From contig JAHLKD010000058.1 in NCBI GenBank assembly GCA_025526935.1, positions 124,001 through 188,000 on the forward strand: DNA of 64,000 nt, in the 5' to 3' direction. This DNA comes from Cladochytrium replicatum (lineage: Eukaryota > Chytridiomycota > Chytridiomycetes > Cladochytriales > Cladochytriaceae). The notes beneath the pieces were generated by a model, which was not told where the DNA came from, made no database searches, and was given only the letters and a program-made list of their open reading frames with translations. The translations under genes and the position numbers were made by a program. Positions 46,674 to 58,437 of this stretch are shown here, piece after piece. Positions within the stretch are counted from its first letter, which is position 1. Every line of letters begins with the position of its first letter.

Positions 46674-47440
46674 TTCTTCCACGACTCCAATGTGAACACG
46701 TGTGCAATTGGGCGTGTGAAAAAACACAGTTTGAGTTGAGCGGCTGGTTAGAGAGAATGGGGGTGCAGTGCTATAAAGTTATGTGGCTTCTACTACATCT
46801 TGCACATACACTGAAATAGCCGGTGTGTAGCAATCGACAAATCCAAAAACCTCATCATCGGTCATCCGTCCTCCACTCGTAGCCCTTCCATTCTGCTCGT
46901 GTCCAGTACGCCAAGCATAGAAGCCCATGTCTTTTGGGATAAAGTGAATAAGGTCAAGAGAACATTGGATACCACTGCTGTTCGTAACTTCTCAGGAAGC
47001 GTTCACTCCCGCAATACTCTCGGGCTGCGAGTATAAATATTCCGGCTATTTGGTGTAATTTAACGATGTGTATCGCTGAGGGTTTGATCGATCCTTTCTT
47101 TCATTGATTGAGCTTTTCCGGTATTGCAAATTATTGCTGACCCAAATCCAACATCGTGAGTTCCGGGCTGACCCCGCACTTTCAAAAGATCGTTTTGTTT
47201 GTATCGGCGCCACCAGCTCAGCACGAGTAAGGTAGAAGTCGTTATGGAAGAGTGCAAGAACCCTCCGTGAGTATGGCGGATCGCCGAGACGAGAGATCAC
47301 AGAAGCAGTAAGGGTGGACTTTCGTAAGTTAACATATTTAATCACAGCTGGCAATAAATCTTTGTGAACACACCAGCACTCTTGTCTATTGCGACCACCA
47401 CTGGCTATGTGGAGTTGAGCTCTCTCCATTCATACCATTC
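46674..47440. other. Intergenic stretch with one unassigned ORF
   Basis: The upstream region of DNAJC11. A minus-strand ORF (47046-47429, 127 codons, starting MERAQLHIASGGRNRQ) has coding-like composition but no known motif, and its 5' end abuts the 88-bp duplication. It is kept as a possibility, not called. Confidence 0.4.
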
Positions 47441-47616
47441 GGCGAGCTCTAAAGAGCCACTTTACTTTACCTTACGATTTTGTTATTAGCGGAAACAGAA
47501 TTGATCGCTGTGACCAAGAATTGGATGCGGCGAGCTCTAAAGAGCCACTTTACTTTACCTTACGATTTTGTTATTAGCGGAAACAGAATTGATCGCTGTG
47601 ACCAAGAATTGGATGA
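47441..47616. repeat. Perfect 88-bp tandem duplication
   Basis: Two head-to-tail copies, 47441-47528 and 47529-47616, beginning GGCGAGCTCTAAAGAGCCAC. I see no difference between them. The repeat is just 3' of the SEL1-MYND gene. Confidence 0.9.
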
Positions 47617-47695
47617 TATAAAACGACAGGAAAAGAAAAACGAAGGAGTTGCAGGAAAAGTAAGACAAACAACGCAGTTTACAAAAGTTCGACAC

Positions 47696-50600
47696 CTATT
47701 TTGCTGGTGTTTGAGTTTCAGCCCGACAACAATTTGAATGACCTCGAAGCCAGTGTGCTATCTTCATTAACAAGCATTTTAGTTTGAAAGTTGTTCTTGC
47801 TAAAAGTAACGAACCTGGCAATTTTTCCCGCAGTACCGCGTGGATTTGCACCCTGCACATGCGAATGTTTTCCCAGTAGATCCACATGCAGTACATTCGC
47901 GCGCAAGTGCAAGTACACTCGGTCCCGCGCTGCCTCCACTGCTGCTCAAATCATATTGTGTCCCGGACTTGGGTTGGCCATTCGATTGCGATCGAGCAGT
48001 CGGATTCGGAGCAAGTAAACCATGACTCAAGTTCATGTCTCGAAGTGGGCCTTGTCGTACTGGGTCAAGCCCGTCGATCTGCCTTAAAATGCTGCTGGGG
48101 ACCATAGACCACGGTTGTTTTCGTACATCCCGGTCCCCAGTAACAAGTAAATACTTGACTTCAGCGCTTATAAGGCTCTTTAGACGGGAGTTAACGACTA
48201 CAGACCGGTCAAAAGGCAACCAATTTGTAATCTTTACATGGCAACTTACTGGGCGGGTAGACCGGACACCGTAATGCTTCGACTTCCAGAGCTTTACTGA
48301 AATGCTCGACGAGCTTTCTCACGCTGTCAAGGGCTAAATAACATCCAGCAATGGATACGTGCGCATCTGCGGCCCTCTTCATGAAAAAGACGGTCAGATA
48401 CGATGGATTAAAAGTAGCTGGTGACGACTCACCCGCCCATCTGCTCCCGCGATACTGATGTATTTCTGAAAGCAAGAGATAGCTTTGGTTTGGTTATCAT
48501 CGCCCTCCATGTTGCTTAGAACAACCCCTTTCTGATACCAGCACTCTGCCATCAGCGCGCTTCGAGGAGTCGCCGGTGGAAATCGGAGCTGATGTGTTTG
48601 AGAGGTTGCTGGTCCAGCGGATGCGACGGCTGCACCGTCGTTGGGGGACCCAAACGAGGAAGGATTGTTCGTGCTATTTTTGCCGTTGTTCTTTTTGGAA
48701 TTGCTCACAGCATTACTTGTTGTATCCAATTCAATCGCAAGATCCAGATCGAGAATCGCTTCATTAAACCTCCCTAATTTCGCCCACTGTGATGCTCTCA
48801 CCACATATGCAGCAATCGAAACGCCAGCAAGATCAGGCATCTCAGTGAGTGAAAGTAAAGCGGGAATCGATTCATGATGTTCATTGGTCACGCTCCGCTT
48901 CGGTTCTTTCCCAGATCTCTGGTTTTCTGAAGTCGTCTTCGTCAGATCAGAGGCGGCGTTATGTGATGGTGGGTAGTGTGCTTCCCATTCTGCTACGGCC
49001 ACGATTACATTGGTGAGATAGACAATGGATATCTCGGGAGGTCTTGAAATCATGTTGATGAAGCAATCGAGTAGTAGAGCGTTTGGGGCTTTACGATTGT
49101 TTGTAAGTACAGCTTGTGCGGCAATTTCTGCGAGCAAGCGAATGCGATAACTTCGAGTGACAGTACTAAGCTGCTGGTTGGATGGAGTGCTGCATGAGTT
49201 TTGTTGCTGCTGTTCTGAGCGGTCCATTTGGGCTCCCTGGGCTGTGGCTGACCTTTCGGGCGAGAATTTGGACGAACCTTCCTGTTGTTTGTTTGATATG
49301 GGTACTCCGATGTCCAGCATACCTTCAAAAGACATGAAACCGAAAAGAAACGCGTTGACAGCCTCATAAAAACGACCAGTGACTGCAAAAGATTCCGCAT
49401 TCAGGAACCAAGCTTTTGAACAATAAAGGCGCACGAATGTGGTTGGATGAGATTTCCGGAAACGCTCTAACTCTGACAAACTAGGAAAAATTGGGTATGT
49501 ACCATGGAACTTTGCAGGCTGAGACGAGATTGAATGTAATTGTTGCGTTTGGGAAGAACTGACACTTGGAGCCGAAGGGTTTGTTTGGGTCGATCCTTTG
49601 TTTTTTGAGACAGTTGACCTTGATTCGCCAGTATTAGCTGACTGTACTGCCGTTTTCAGTTTCTGTGCGGATATCGACTCTCTTTGATCTGTAGTTAAAG
49701 TTTGAGGCAATGCACTCGATGGCGTTGAGTACTGCAGCGATTTGTTCATCTTGTGATGCATGGACGAGAGTAGACTGCGCAAATCCTTGAACGGTTTGAA
49801 CCCTAGATCAAGCTCGTCCCCTGCAAGTCCGGCACAGAACGAATCATAGATCGCCTCTTCCCATTTTCGCGTGATCAGCACCATTGATGGCGGTGGTGAA
49901 CCGCATCCATTACTTTCCGTCACTATCCGAAGGCCGGAAGCCGATTGCTGGAAAATTTTTCCCGATTTCAACAAGTTTGAAAGATCGTGTTCACCAGAAT
50001 TATTGCTTTTATGTTCAACTGATTCTCCTCTAAGCTCTGTCTCCGGCGCATCAAAATGTTTCGAAGCCCTCGACCTGGATCGATATCGAAGAATGTCAAT
50101 ATCTTGTTTTCCAAACCTTGGAATGTCTCCAGCTCCTATGGATGTAGCTGTCAACATTGATGCTTTTCCACAGAGGTCATCAAGGCTCGAGGGAAACTCT
50201 TTTGAATTGATCAGCTCTGCAGTTGATAATATGGCTTTCCAATAGAGCGGGCTAACGATTGTCCTACAAAATACCAACCCCTCCCCAAAAAGTACGGTCA
50301 AAGCTTCCAGTTCCGACACTGGTGCGACTGCCCTACCAAGAACAGCAGGTTCGACCAGGGAGTCATGTAGTGGGGTGGATATATTGAATGGTCGAAGCTC
50401 GCTTTCAACAGAGTTCCAAACCGGCTGTGATTGCTGATTTATGCTGAAAATGGTTGGACATCCAACATCGATGATGTTTTGCTTCATGCGCTGGCAGCTA
50501 CACCGATTAGCCGCGCGACGCCAATGCTCTGCAAGCCCGTGATCTTTCTGGGTTCCAATTCCTTTCTGGTACATGTTGCTCACCGCTAACTGGGCAATTT

Positions 50601-52324
50601 GCAACCCTTGCAAAGCGGCTTGATGAAGCCAGTAAAATGCTCGCTGCATATCTGGGGGAGAGAGGTTTGGTAACTGTGCTTCGAAGCGTGACTTGTTGAA
50701 ATTCTCTTTGGTGGGAGACGCACTTGAACACGTTGAAATCTCCGAGGAGTTGAAAGCATCTGCCTCGCTGTCTCCACTTATGTCGGTATTTTTGGAACTC
50801 AAAGTAATATCATTCCCTTCGGTCAGTCCAAGAATCAGGTATCCATCCGCGTACATTCTTCCTAAAATAAACTGCGCCCGCACATTTCCGGCCTTAGCAG
50901 CGCTCGTAAGCCAAAACTTCATCGACTTAGGATCGACTTCCAACCCGTGTCGGGTAGTTGAATATGCTAACGCCATATCGTGAAATGATTGCGGTGTTCG
51001 CACTTGATTCGCAGCAGCCTCAAGAACTGGAAACGTTTCAAATGCGGAATCCAGAGAGAGGATAGACAGCCGCACAACTGAAGGAAAGTGCCCTTGACAG
51101 GCAGCTATCTTATACCAACTCTTTGCTCGGTGATAGTCAACGTGGATACCTTTTGAAAAGGATTAGGAGGATGAACGCCGGAGGTTCCGAACGCTAACCT
51201 TTTCCCATTTCGTACATTTGTCCGACTTTGAACTGAGCGGCTAGAGAACCCATTTCAGCGGCCTCGTAGTATAGTTCAAAGGCAGCTTCTTCGTCTCTCA
51301 GCACACCAGCCCCAGTTTCGTACATATAAGCCAGCAAAAGCAAGCAGTGACGGTTTCCACGATAGATCTCGATCGACCTTCGTAAATGTTGGAACGCATT
51401 CTTGTAACAAGCATTCGTACCGACTCCTCGTCTATACCAGTCACCCAACACAAATAGAACTTGGCCGAAGTGTCGAGCTACAAACCGCTCTTCAAACACT
51501 ATTGAATCCTTTTCTTCCGCTCTTTCCGAGATTCCACTTCGCGCTTTTTGTGTACTTCGCGAAGCTTGGATTCCCTCCGGCGATTTTTCATCAGTCCGAT
51601 TAACTCCGACATCCCCTGACGAATTCTGACGGTCGCTTTTTGAGTTCACACATGTCTCGATATCAGATAAATCTTCAGCCATCTCTGCCGCACGCAGAAG
51701 CATCGAAAACGCTTCCCTGTCGTTTCTTTCTACAAAACTACCGGTGTGAAGACACATAGCAAATATCGCCATAGCTCGGTATTTCTTCGTCTTAATTGCT
51801 GTGTTTGCCAACGAAGCGAGGAAAGACGTGAGTGGGAGCTCTGCATAATTCGTTGGGGCGGGTGATCTTGTTGGATCGTGTTTACGGCCGTTTGCACTTT
51901 CTTTCGTTGACACCTTCTGTTTCTCCGCCGAATCTGATGGTACATCAATAGGTGCGGTATAGCATAACGACCGAGCCATAGGAAAATCAAGAAGTTCTGC
52001 GAGTTCGAGGACTTTCGCATGGAACTTTGGGTTGCTCACGACCGCTGGTGCCGAGCCTTTTCCCATTATTAGCTCACGAAGAACCCTGTTGCAAGGATCA
52101 ATCCAAACGTCTATACTAGAAACAGAGTGAGTGAGTGATCCGCAAGGAAAAAGAAGTTTATCAAGAAAGAGGATGTCCACAACAACATGCAGTTCAGACG
52201 TTGATCTTATCAAGGAATACAATGCGACCACATGCCTTTCATAAGAGCGATTGAATGTTTATCGAAAAGGCATTAACTTGATTCACCAGCTCATCCGATC
52301 CAGCCATGCAAGAATGTTCTCCAT
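47696..52324 (-). CDS. SEL1-repeat protein with C-terminal MYND zinc finger
   Basis: Six exons (52287-52324, 51199-52235, 48433-51149, 48250-48376, 47815-48197, 47696-47761) join to 1455 residues in frame. The protein carries SEL1-type helical repeats: GRYRRGVGTNA-like (about 260), YMYETGAGVLRDEEAAFELY, AAQFKVGQMYEMGKGIH, AQFILGRMYADGY, and SNMYQKGIGTQKDHGLAEHW. Long Ser-rich linkers lie in residues ~480-1000. The MYND finger is at about 1405-1450: CTACGSTGKTFACAGCKS, RYCGKNCQ, then across the last intron AHWLRGHSNCC, giving the full Cys/His set. SEL1 plus MYND suggests a scaffold with a protein-interaction finger; targets unknown. Confidence 0.85.
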
Positions 52325-52811
52325 TGCAAAAATGCTCTTCTGCGGGGTTGATTCACATGCAAAAGACTGCTACTTGGAGATTGTTTCATCCCACTTTTTC
52401 CGCTTGGAATTGTGCAGGGACGTTCAACTTTCTTCAATCGCCAAAAACGACAACCTTTCTCCTGACAAAGCTCTTCACTAAATTTGTACTCACAAACTTT
52501 CAGTAGAATCAGCAGCTCGGAAGCAGGATCGATTGCAGTTTTGCCGCCAGTGCTATTCCCGGAGAAAGTAGGGAAGTTTGCGTGTGTGAAATCTCAACAA
52601 ACACGTGAGACCAGCCACACGATCGGAAAAATAAGAGAAGGACGTGAGTGAGAGGACTTGAAGAAAGTAACATTCCATGCTATTCACGCATGCTTGTTAA
52701 CTTCAGCGATATGTGATTTGTGACAGCTTGTTTATTGGGCAGGTTACAATCTCTCTTTCGCTCCCAGGTTAAAATCGGCACGTGAGACCGCGTTTTCTGA
52801 AAGCCACCCCA
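52325..52811. other. Intergenic stretch
   Basis: Between the ERG2 stop (-) and the SEL1-MYND start (-). No feature is recognised; it must hold the SEL1-MYND promoter and the ERG2 3' end. Confidence 0.5.
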
Positions 52812-53700
52812 TCAGATCTTCCCATTCAGCAGATTGCCAGCCATCTGAATGGCGGATATTTTAGCAGTCAAATAGAACGAATGGAAGTCGAGTGTTGAGG
52901 AAAGAACATCAGCAAGACCAAACGGCAGCATCAGCACGATGTTTCCTGTAGTGTATTTTGAGGACTAATGATAATCCAAACAAACACTCACTTTGCTCTC
53001 ACCTCTTGCATATTCGAGTGCCCAGCATCCTGTATCTGGGCATTTGTATTGCTTTGCGCTTCCTCGCGGTAAGAAGTGGAGATCTCCTGGACGGTAAATC
53101 TTGACTGAAATCAGCAAGAAAACGATTGGGAAACTTGGGATAAACTTTTCTCTCACCTCTTTAGTCAGTCCACCAGGACTGAAAGCCCATTGCTCTCCGG
53201 TAAGAATCATAAAGTAATCGTCTGAAGGGTGGACTCCCGAATGACCTTCTGTTCCGAGCGGAGTTCCAAAGATGATGAGGTACTCTGTAATCGATGCCTG
53301 TGCAGATGGTTAATGACCGGCCATCTACCACTAACATGAGCTACTCACGTGAATGACGTACATCGCTCCCATAGCACCACTGATTCAAACGATTCCAAGT
53401 TAACAGAGCAAATGAGGGTTTCTCTGTTTTGTTTACATACCCGGCATTGTTGAATACCCATTCTTCATTCCGATTCACCAACGATGGCCCGAACTGCGTT
53501 TCGACATTATCAACAATGTAGTTGACGATGCTCCGTGTATCATTTCCATGCAGCTTAACGGCATGCTGAGCAATCGAATGAAGCTTCTCTGGATCAAAGC
53601 GGAACAAACTGTGGCGGTTAATGTCGATTGCGAGGAAAGCCGCAAGAACTGCAGCGACGAACGCTCCAAAAGAAAGAAGGAATCGAGCCATTGGGATCAT
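52812..53700 (-). CDS. ERG2: C-8 sterol isomerase (ERG2 / sigma-1 receptor family)
   Basis: ER enzyme that moves the C8 double bond to C7 in ergosterol synthesis. Five exons (53441-53700, 53349-53379, 53157-53297, 53003-53099, 52812-52945) give 220 residues, the family length. There is one N-terminal membrane helix ([18 protein letters not shown]), then [11 protein letters not shown]. The ligand pocket follows: [48 protein letters not shown], then [12 protein letters not shown] with the conserved acidic residue, and a C-terminal amphipathic part ([20 protein letters not shown]). A 31-nt exon is present. The pathway role marks the genome as fungal. Confidence 0.95.
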
Positions 53701-53803
53701 GCGGTTGCCAAATAAGGACAGGCTTTAAACAAAGCATTTGTGGCTTTTGCAGGGAATTGCATGATTTTCACCCAACCCACAGACTTCCCATAGAAGTGCT
53801 TAT

Positions 53804-54823
53804 CTAAATATATTGCTTAGTGTTGCGGAAGCTCGACGCATCAGAGAGCGAGCTTTTATGCGCCTTATACTCTACAATACAGTTTGGAGGCAAGCTCAAC
53901 ACTCGCTTTAACGTGTCGCTGTAAAATCACAATACAATCCACGAGGATATGTTGGTCAAACAACAATTCTCACTTGTTGAAGAGGGCATGTTACCGAATT
54001 TTCATGTTGATCCGTATCGCCTCCGCATTCTGATTCCATACCGACAGTATGTCTTCGGAGTGTCGCACCGAAATCACCGCACCGGATATTTCTGCGCCAA
54101 CATCAAACTGATCGCCAACCAAAGCCATAATCTGGAACACAAAGAGACAGTGAGCCCGAACGCAAAGTTAAAATTCAGGGAACATACCAGGTTTTCCCAG
54201 TATCTCGACGCGAGACCTTTCCTAAGTCGAACCTACATGATCAAGCAATTTTGCCTTAAATGGGAGTTTCCCAAACGCATTGAGAAACAACATACAATCC
54301 ACTTTCCACCGTTGATATTATCCTTTTTAAAAAATTCAGAATGATGCCAGACTTAGTACCGCTACCTACCTCCCAAATTGGTCTGATCCCCTCTTTGAAC
54401 ATGTGAAAGTCGCTGACGTTTGGAACTTCGTGAGGACGCTTCAGTCTGCTATAGACGCTCCAAAACTGCTCAGCTGAAGTGACCGTAGCGATGCGGTGAA
54501 TTTCAGTACTGTAATCATCAATTTTTGCCCCCGGTTGTCGATGCATGTACCTGTGCATCACAGAATTAGAATGAGATCTTTGACCAGGCGATCATAGCAT
54601 ATCCATCGTGTTCCCTCCACGCACTTTCAGCCCGGCATGAGGCTCCGCCTCTGCTCATATGCCTCCCCAAAGTCCACTGTTATCCCCATCCGTACCAAAA
54701 TGTCCACGAATGTCGGAGTAGGTGACTATCGAGACTCGGCGAAGCATACTTCTGCACCTCTGTTCCATCTTCGTTTCCATTCTCCATTGTGTCAGCATTT
54801 GAATCATGAGATGCGGATCCCAT
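53804..54823 (-). CDS. Class II eIF4E (4EHP-like) cap-binding protein
   Basis: Six exons (54696-54823, 54370-54550, 54296-54322, 54188-54232, 53995-54131, 53804-53918) join in frame to 210 residues. Landmarks are HSWTFWYMHRQPG (class II has WxxFWY/W instead of WxLWF), AEQFWSVYSRLKRPHEVP, DFHMFKEGIRPIWED, NGGKWIVRLRKGLASRYWEN, GDQFDVGAEISGAVISVR, SVWNQNAE and RDTLKRVLSLPPN. Class II proteins bind the cap weakly and usually repress translation; that role here is by homology. The N-terminal frame is open upstream of the chosen ATG to about 54985, so a longer start via another exon is possible. Confidence 0.9.
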
Positions 54824-55248
54824 GGCCGCACTGAGGTAATTTTTTTCAGATGTTGGAGGATTTCCAGAAGCAGAGATCGGCGCTGACTTCCGATGTAGGT
54901 TGATGCTCGAAAGAGGAAGTGAGTGGTTGGACCTGTTTTGGTGAAATCGTTGAACCAATTGGACATTTTGAGATTCCGTATTCACCGTACCATGCTGTTG
55001 TCATTGTATTAAGCGTTTGGTAATCGCGATGGTGAGTGGTTGTGTTGCTTGCTCAGGATTCGTGCTCGTGATGAAAAGGGTGGCGCAGAGTTGATGTGAA
55101 CGACGTTCAAAATTTTCTCCAGTTATATGCTCTCCTTTCGTGCACCGGAACTTCAACCACAGGAAGGAAAATATATCCATAGTTAAAAATCATCCTTGCG
55201 TGCACCGCAACTTCTACCACACGAAGGGAAACCCTTTGCTCGGTGATG
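54824..55248. other. Intergenic stretch with a short imperfect direct repeat
   Basis: Two imperfect ~33-bp units near 55138 and 55198 (starts 60 bp apart) encode VHRNFNHRKEN and VHRNFYHTKGN in one plus frame. The frame has no family match and overlaps the RAD16 remnant's 3' end, so no gene is called. Confidence 0.45.
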
Positions 55249-58200
55249 ACCTAACAAATTTCAAAAACGAAAAGAAATTTGAGATCATCCTCAGAAAGCT
55301 GGACGAACAAAACAAATATTAGGCATGTTGAATGATCCCAACACTCCAAAGTTACCTTCGTTCAGCGCGTCCATGTCCTTTCCAACAGTCGAGGTGATCA
55401 AAGCCTTCTTCCTTTCTTGCAACTGCAAGATACGCGACTCAATCCTTAATACATATTCTCAATAATCAATCTAGTGATCTTGATAGGTCTATGACCCAAT
55501 CTGGAACATTTCAGTGAAATCCAGATATGCACATGGTAGACTCCCTGTTGAACCGAACACATACCGATGAATGCGATCAAACGCTTGGTCCTCTAAATAT
55601 GACATTTCTTAGTTTACGAACAAAGCTTGACTGAGCAATTTACCTCTACACTACCATTCCACCATGAATCACACACTTGAGGTGAAAATGTGAGACATCC
55701 AACTTGGGTCCTAAATTTTCCTACCAAAAACTTTGGATGCTTCTGTGAGGTTCAAAGAAAGCAACACCTCCAGCCTTTAAAGACACGAGAAAGACGGTTG
55801 CATTCGGATCTTTCATGAACGAATCGATCACCTTTTTCAAACAACTAAGTGAATGCCAAACATGCAATATCATAATCTTACTTACAGCTTGTCTCTGTTC
55901 TGGGCCCATTCTTCCGTCTAGCTTGACCGCAACAATGACCGCCCGAGAAAGCCGCCATGCGACCAAGTCTAGGAATGACACAAACTGGGAAAAGACGATA
56001 CTCTTGATCGTTGCACCTCCTCGTTCCTCATTGCGCTGACCCTTCTCCAGCTCTTCCACTAGACTTTAGATCTTGGTGCTGCTCCTCCACCGTAACATGT
56101 CAATGCGATTAACAATGCTGGCTTGCGAGTTTGCTGCGATTAACGATTCCACCATCGGCTGCGAAAGATCAATCTGAGTTTGCTGCGCTTAACCATTCCA
56201 CCATCGGCTGCGAAAGATCGATCGTAAGTGCCCTGAAACAAGTAGGGCATTTCTGCTGTGCGTCTGGATCCGATTGTAGGTCTTGGCGAATATCTTCTCG
56301 GCAGAAAATCTGCGACTTGTTAGCATTCACCGATAGATTAAACATGAACAAAATACGCACATGTTTGCACTTGCTGACCACTGCGTATTCCGCCATTGCT
56401 TTGCAGATTCCGCACACGAGCGTTTCTTTTGCTGTATTGCTTGCAATAGCCAGCTTTGTAACGACTAGGTCTGATCGAAGAATGAGATTTGGTATAACGG
56501 TATCCATTTGCAACTTACCAGGATGATTCGCAGCTAATCTCATGCGGCCTAACAGTGAGAAAATGGAGGCATAGTTGTTCAAAACTGTATTGGAGGCAAT
56601 GTAAGTGTCGAACTCCCTGCAGAAACGACAAGACACATCATTACAATAAAATGCGTCCACCCCTCCACCTTGGCCTTGCCCTTCGATTCTTTCTCGCCCC
56701 TTTCGTCATTGTAATCTTCATCGCTTTCGCTATCCTCTTCCTTCGCCTTCTTCGCGGTTTTGATCTTCGTATTTGTTCCGTAACTGTGCCTCCGGAAAGC
56801 GTTCTCAAGAGTAGCGTACGTTGTAAGAACAACGTCGTAATCATTAAAATTGACGTCGCATACAACTAACTCATTTCAGACGTGCTAAATTATGCAAGAG
56901 TGCAATTATGCAGTGGCAGGAGGATCCGACTGAAAGAAGCAAGCCTGGGACTTTCACATGGATAAATCAAAGGACAATAGCGGAAAGCAGCAGCCATCTG
57001 CTAATACCTAATATACCACCATTTTACTACAATAAATCATTTGATTATCTCATAATCTGAGAACAGATACCTCAGATTCTTCCTATTTACGCAACCAACC
57101 CACTCCTTTCACTTGAAAAGGGAGTAACTTCACGAGTACATTCTCCGGCTGTTCTGCTTCTTTCATTTCAGTGGTAGCCACAGATTTTTCGAGCTCATCC
57201 CAGGTCGATTCTAGTCGAGGATGCGAGTAAATCTCTTCCCATTCCTTTAGCCTGATAAGTGTAAGATCAAAGCAAGAATTCAAATGACATACTCTTCGTG
57301 TGCGCGCAGCCAATCTTTGACCCTTTAAGGCTACTCTGTCGGGGTCCCTCTGCGACCGATTCATGCCTGCACGACTGGTTCTTGCTCGAGCCGTCCTTCC
57401 AATAATTCGAGAAGGCCCCGCTCCAGTGCTCGCATCTGTGACACTACACCTAAATCCGATCCATCGTTGTACTCGTCATCGCCGATGTCATCGAACTCAC
57501 TGGCGACCTCTTCATTAGAACCCTTCACTTTCGATTTCCGCCGCTTTTGTTGGGCTTTTGCTCTCGACCCAGCGCCATCAGGTCTAGCAGGGAGCTCCTC
57601 GTCTGCGCTCTCCCCAATCATATTTGAATAAGCTCTTGCTTTTTTGGCGGCTGGCTGGTTTCACGCAGATTGTCGATCCACCGAACGAGATGCCCGTGCT
57701 CCCTCACTTCCAGCTCGGGCTCTTCGATTTCATCGTCATCAGACCCGTCGACTTTCGCTTTTCGTGATCTGACACTAGATGTCGTCGTTGTTTTCTTTAA
57801 ACGAGGCGATGAGCTTGGGTCGACTGAAAGTTTTCGTTTGCGATCGTTGGCCAGATGACCTTTCGGAGTCGCTGTACTTCAGTTAGATGACCGTTGAGAG
57901 AGTGGGGCTCTCCGGCTGTTCACAATCAACGGGGCATTCTCATCACTTTCGACTTGATCAAATCCGCTGTTTTCTGTTTCCGCGATACGTTCCTCATCAT
58001 TATGTGCTTCCCTGAAGTTGTCTCTGCTATATGATTCGTCATCAGACTCTTGCTCAATATAATCGGACCTCTTCCATGTCGTCAACATTGCGGCTTGGAG
58101 TTGAGGTTCTACTGGCAATCCGAGCAGATCGGCGTTGTGTAGAAGCTGCACGCCTTGAGATTGAGCTTGTCCCTGATCCGCTCGTTGAAGGATTCTTGGA

Positions 58201-58275
58201 AGTGACTTCTACCGTTTGAGCATGCGCTACGCGAACCATCAGAGCGCTTGTGCTCACCGTTGCTTTCCATGTCAA
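55249..58275 (-). pseudogene. RAD16: RAD16-like SNF2/RING DNA-repair ATPase, decayed
   Basis: RAD16 works in global-genome nucleotide-excision repair. The order is right: a disordered acidic/basic N-terminus (QRRSARIASR, about 58160), WDELEKSV to LLPFQVKGVGWLRK (57364-57083), DVVLTTYATLENAFRRHSYG (about 56840), FDTYIASNTVLNNYASIF with the RING finger (CGICKAM, then CPTCFRA), [27 protein letters not shown] and [11 protein letters not shown]. Lesions: after WLRK a stop and ~250 nt of noncoding sequence replace Walker A. DEAH and SGTPLQN are also absent between DVVLTTY and FDTYIAS. There is a 49-bp duplication after the RING, an in-frame TAA in STKI-SLVEEL, a frameshift before [10 protein letters not shown], and another after LIIEN. 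Confidence 0.8.
56127..56220. repeat. 49-bp tandem duplication inside the RAD16 remnant
   Basis: Two adjacent units starting GAGTTTGCTGCG at 56127 and 56176, differing by a few bases. The duplicate carries the segment encoding IDLSQPMVEW of the RAD16 RING-helicase linker and throws the downstream reading frame off. Confidence 0.8.
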
Positions 58276-58437
58276 CCGAAGATGTCAGAGTCAGACAGAT
58301 CTCCTTCGGCCAGCACGTTACACAATTTGACTCGTAACCCCCGTAGGAAAACACGCCCTTATACTTGTCGCAGTCTGAGACGAGCGGCGCATAATTAAAC
58401 TGTTGCAAAATATGATGAAGATGCTTTTGTCCAAAAT

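Noticed and set aside
53949-54344. 131-codon plus ORF
   Set aside because: It is antisense to the last exons of the class II eIF4E gene.
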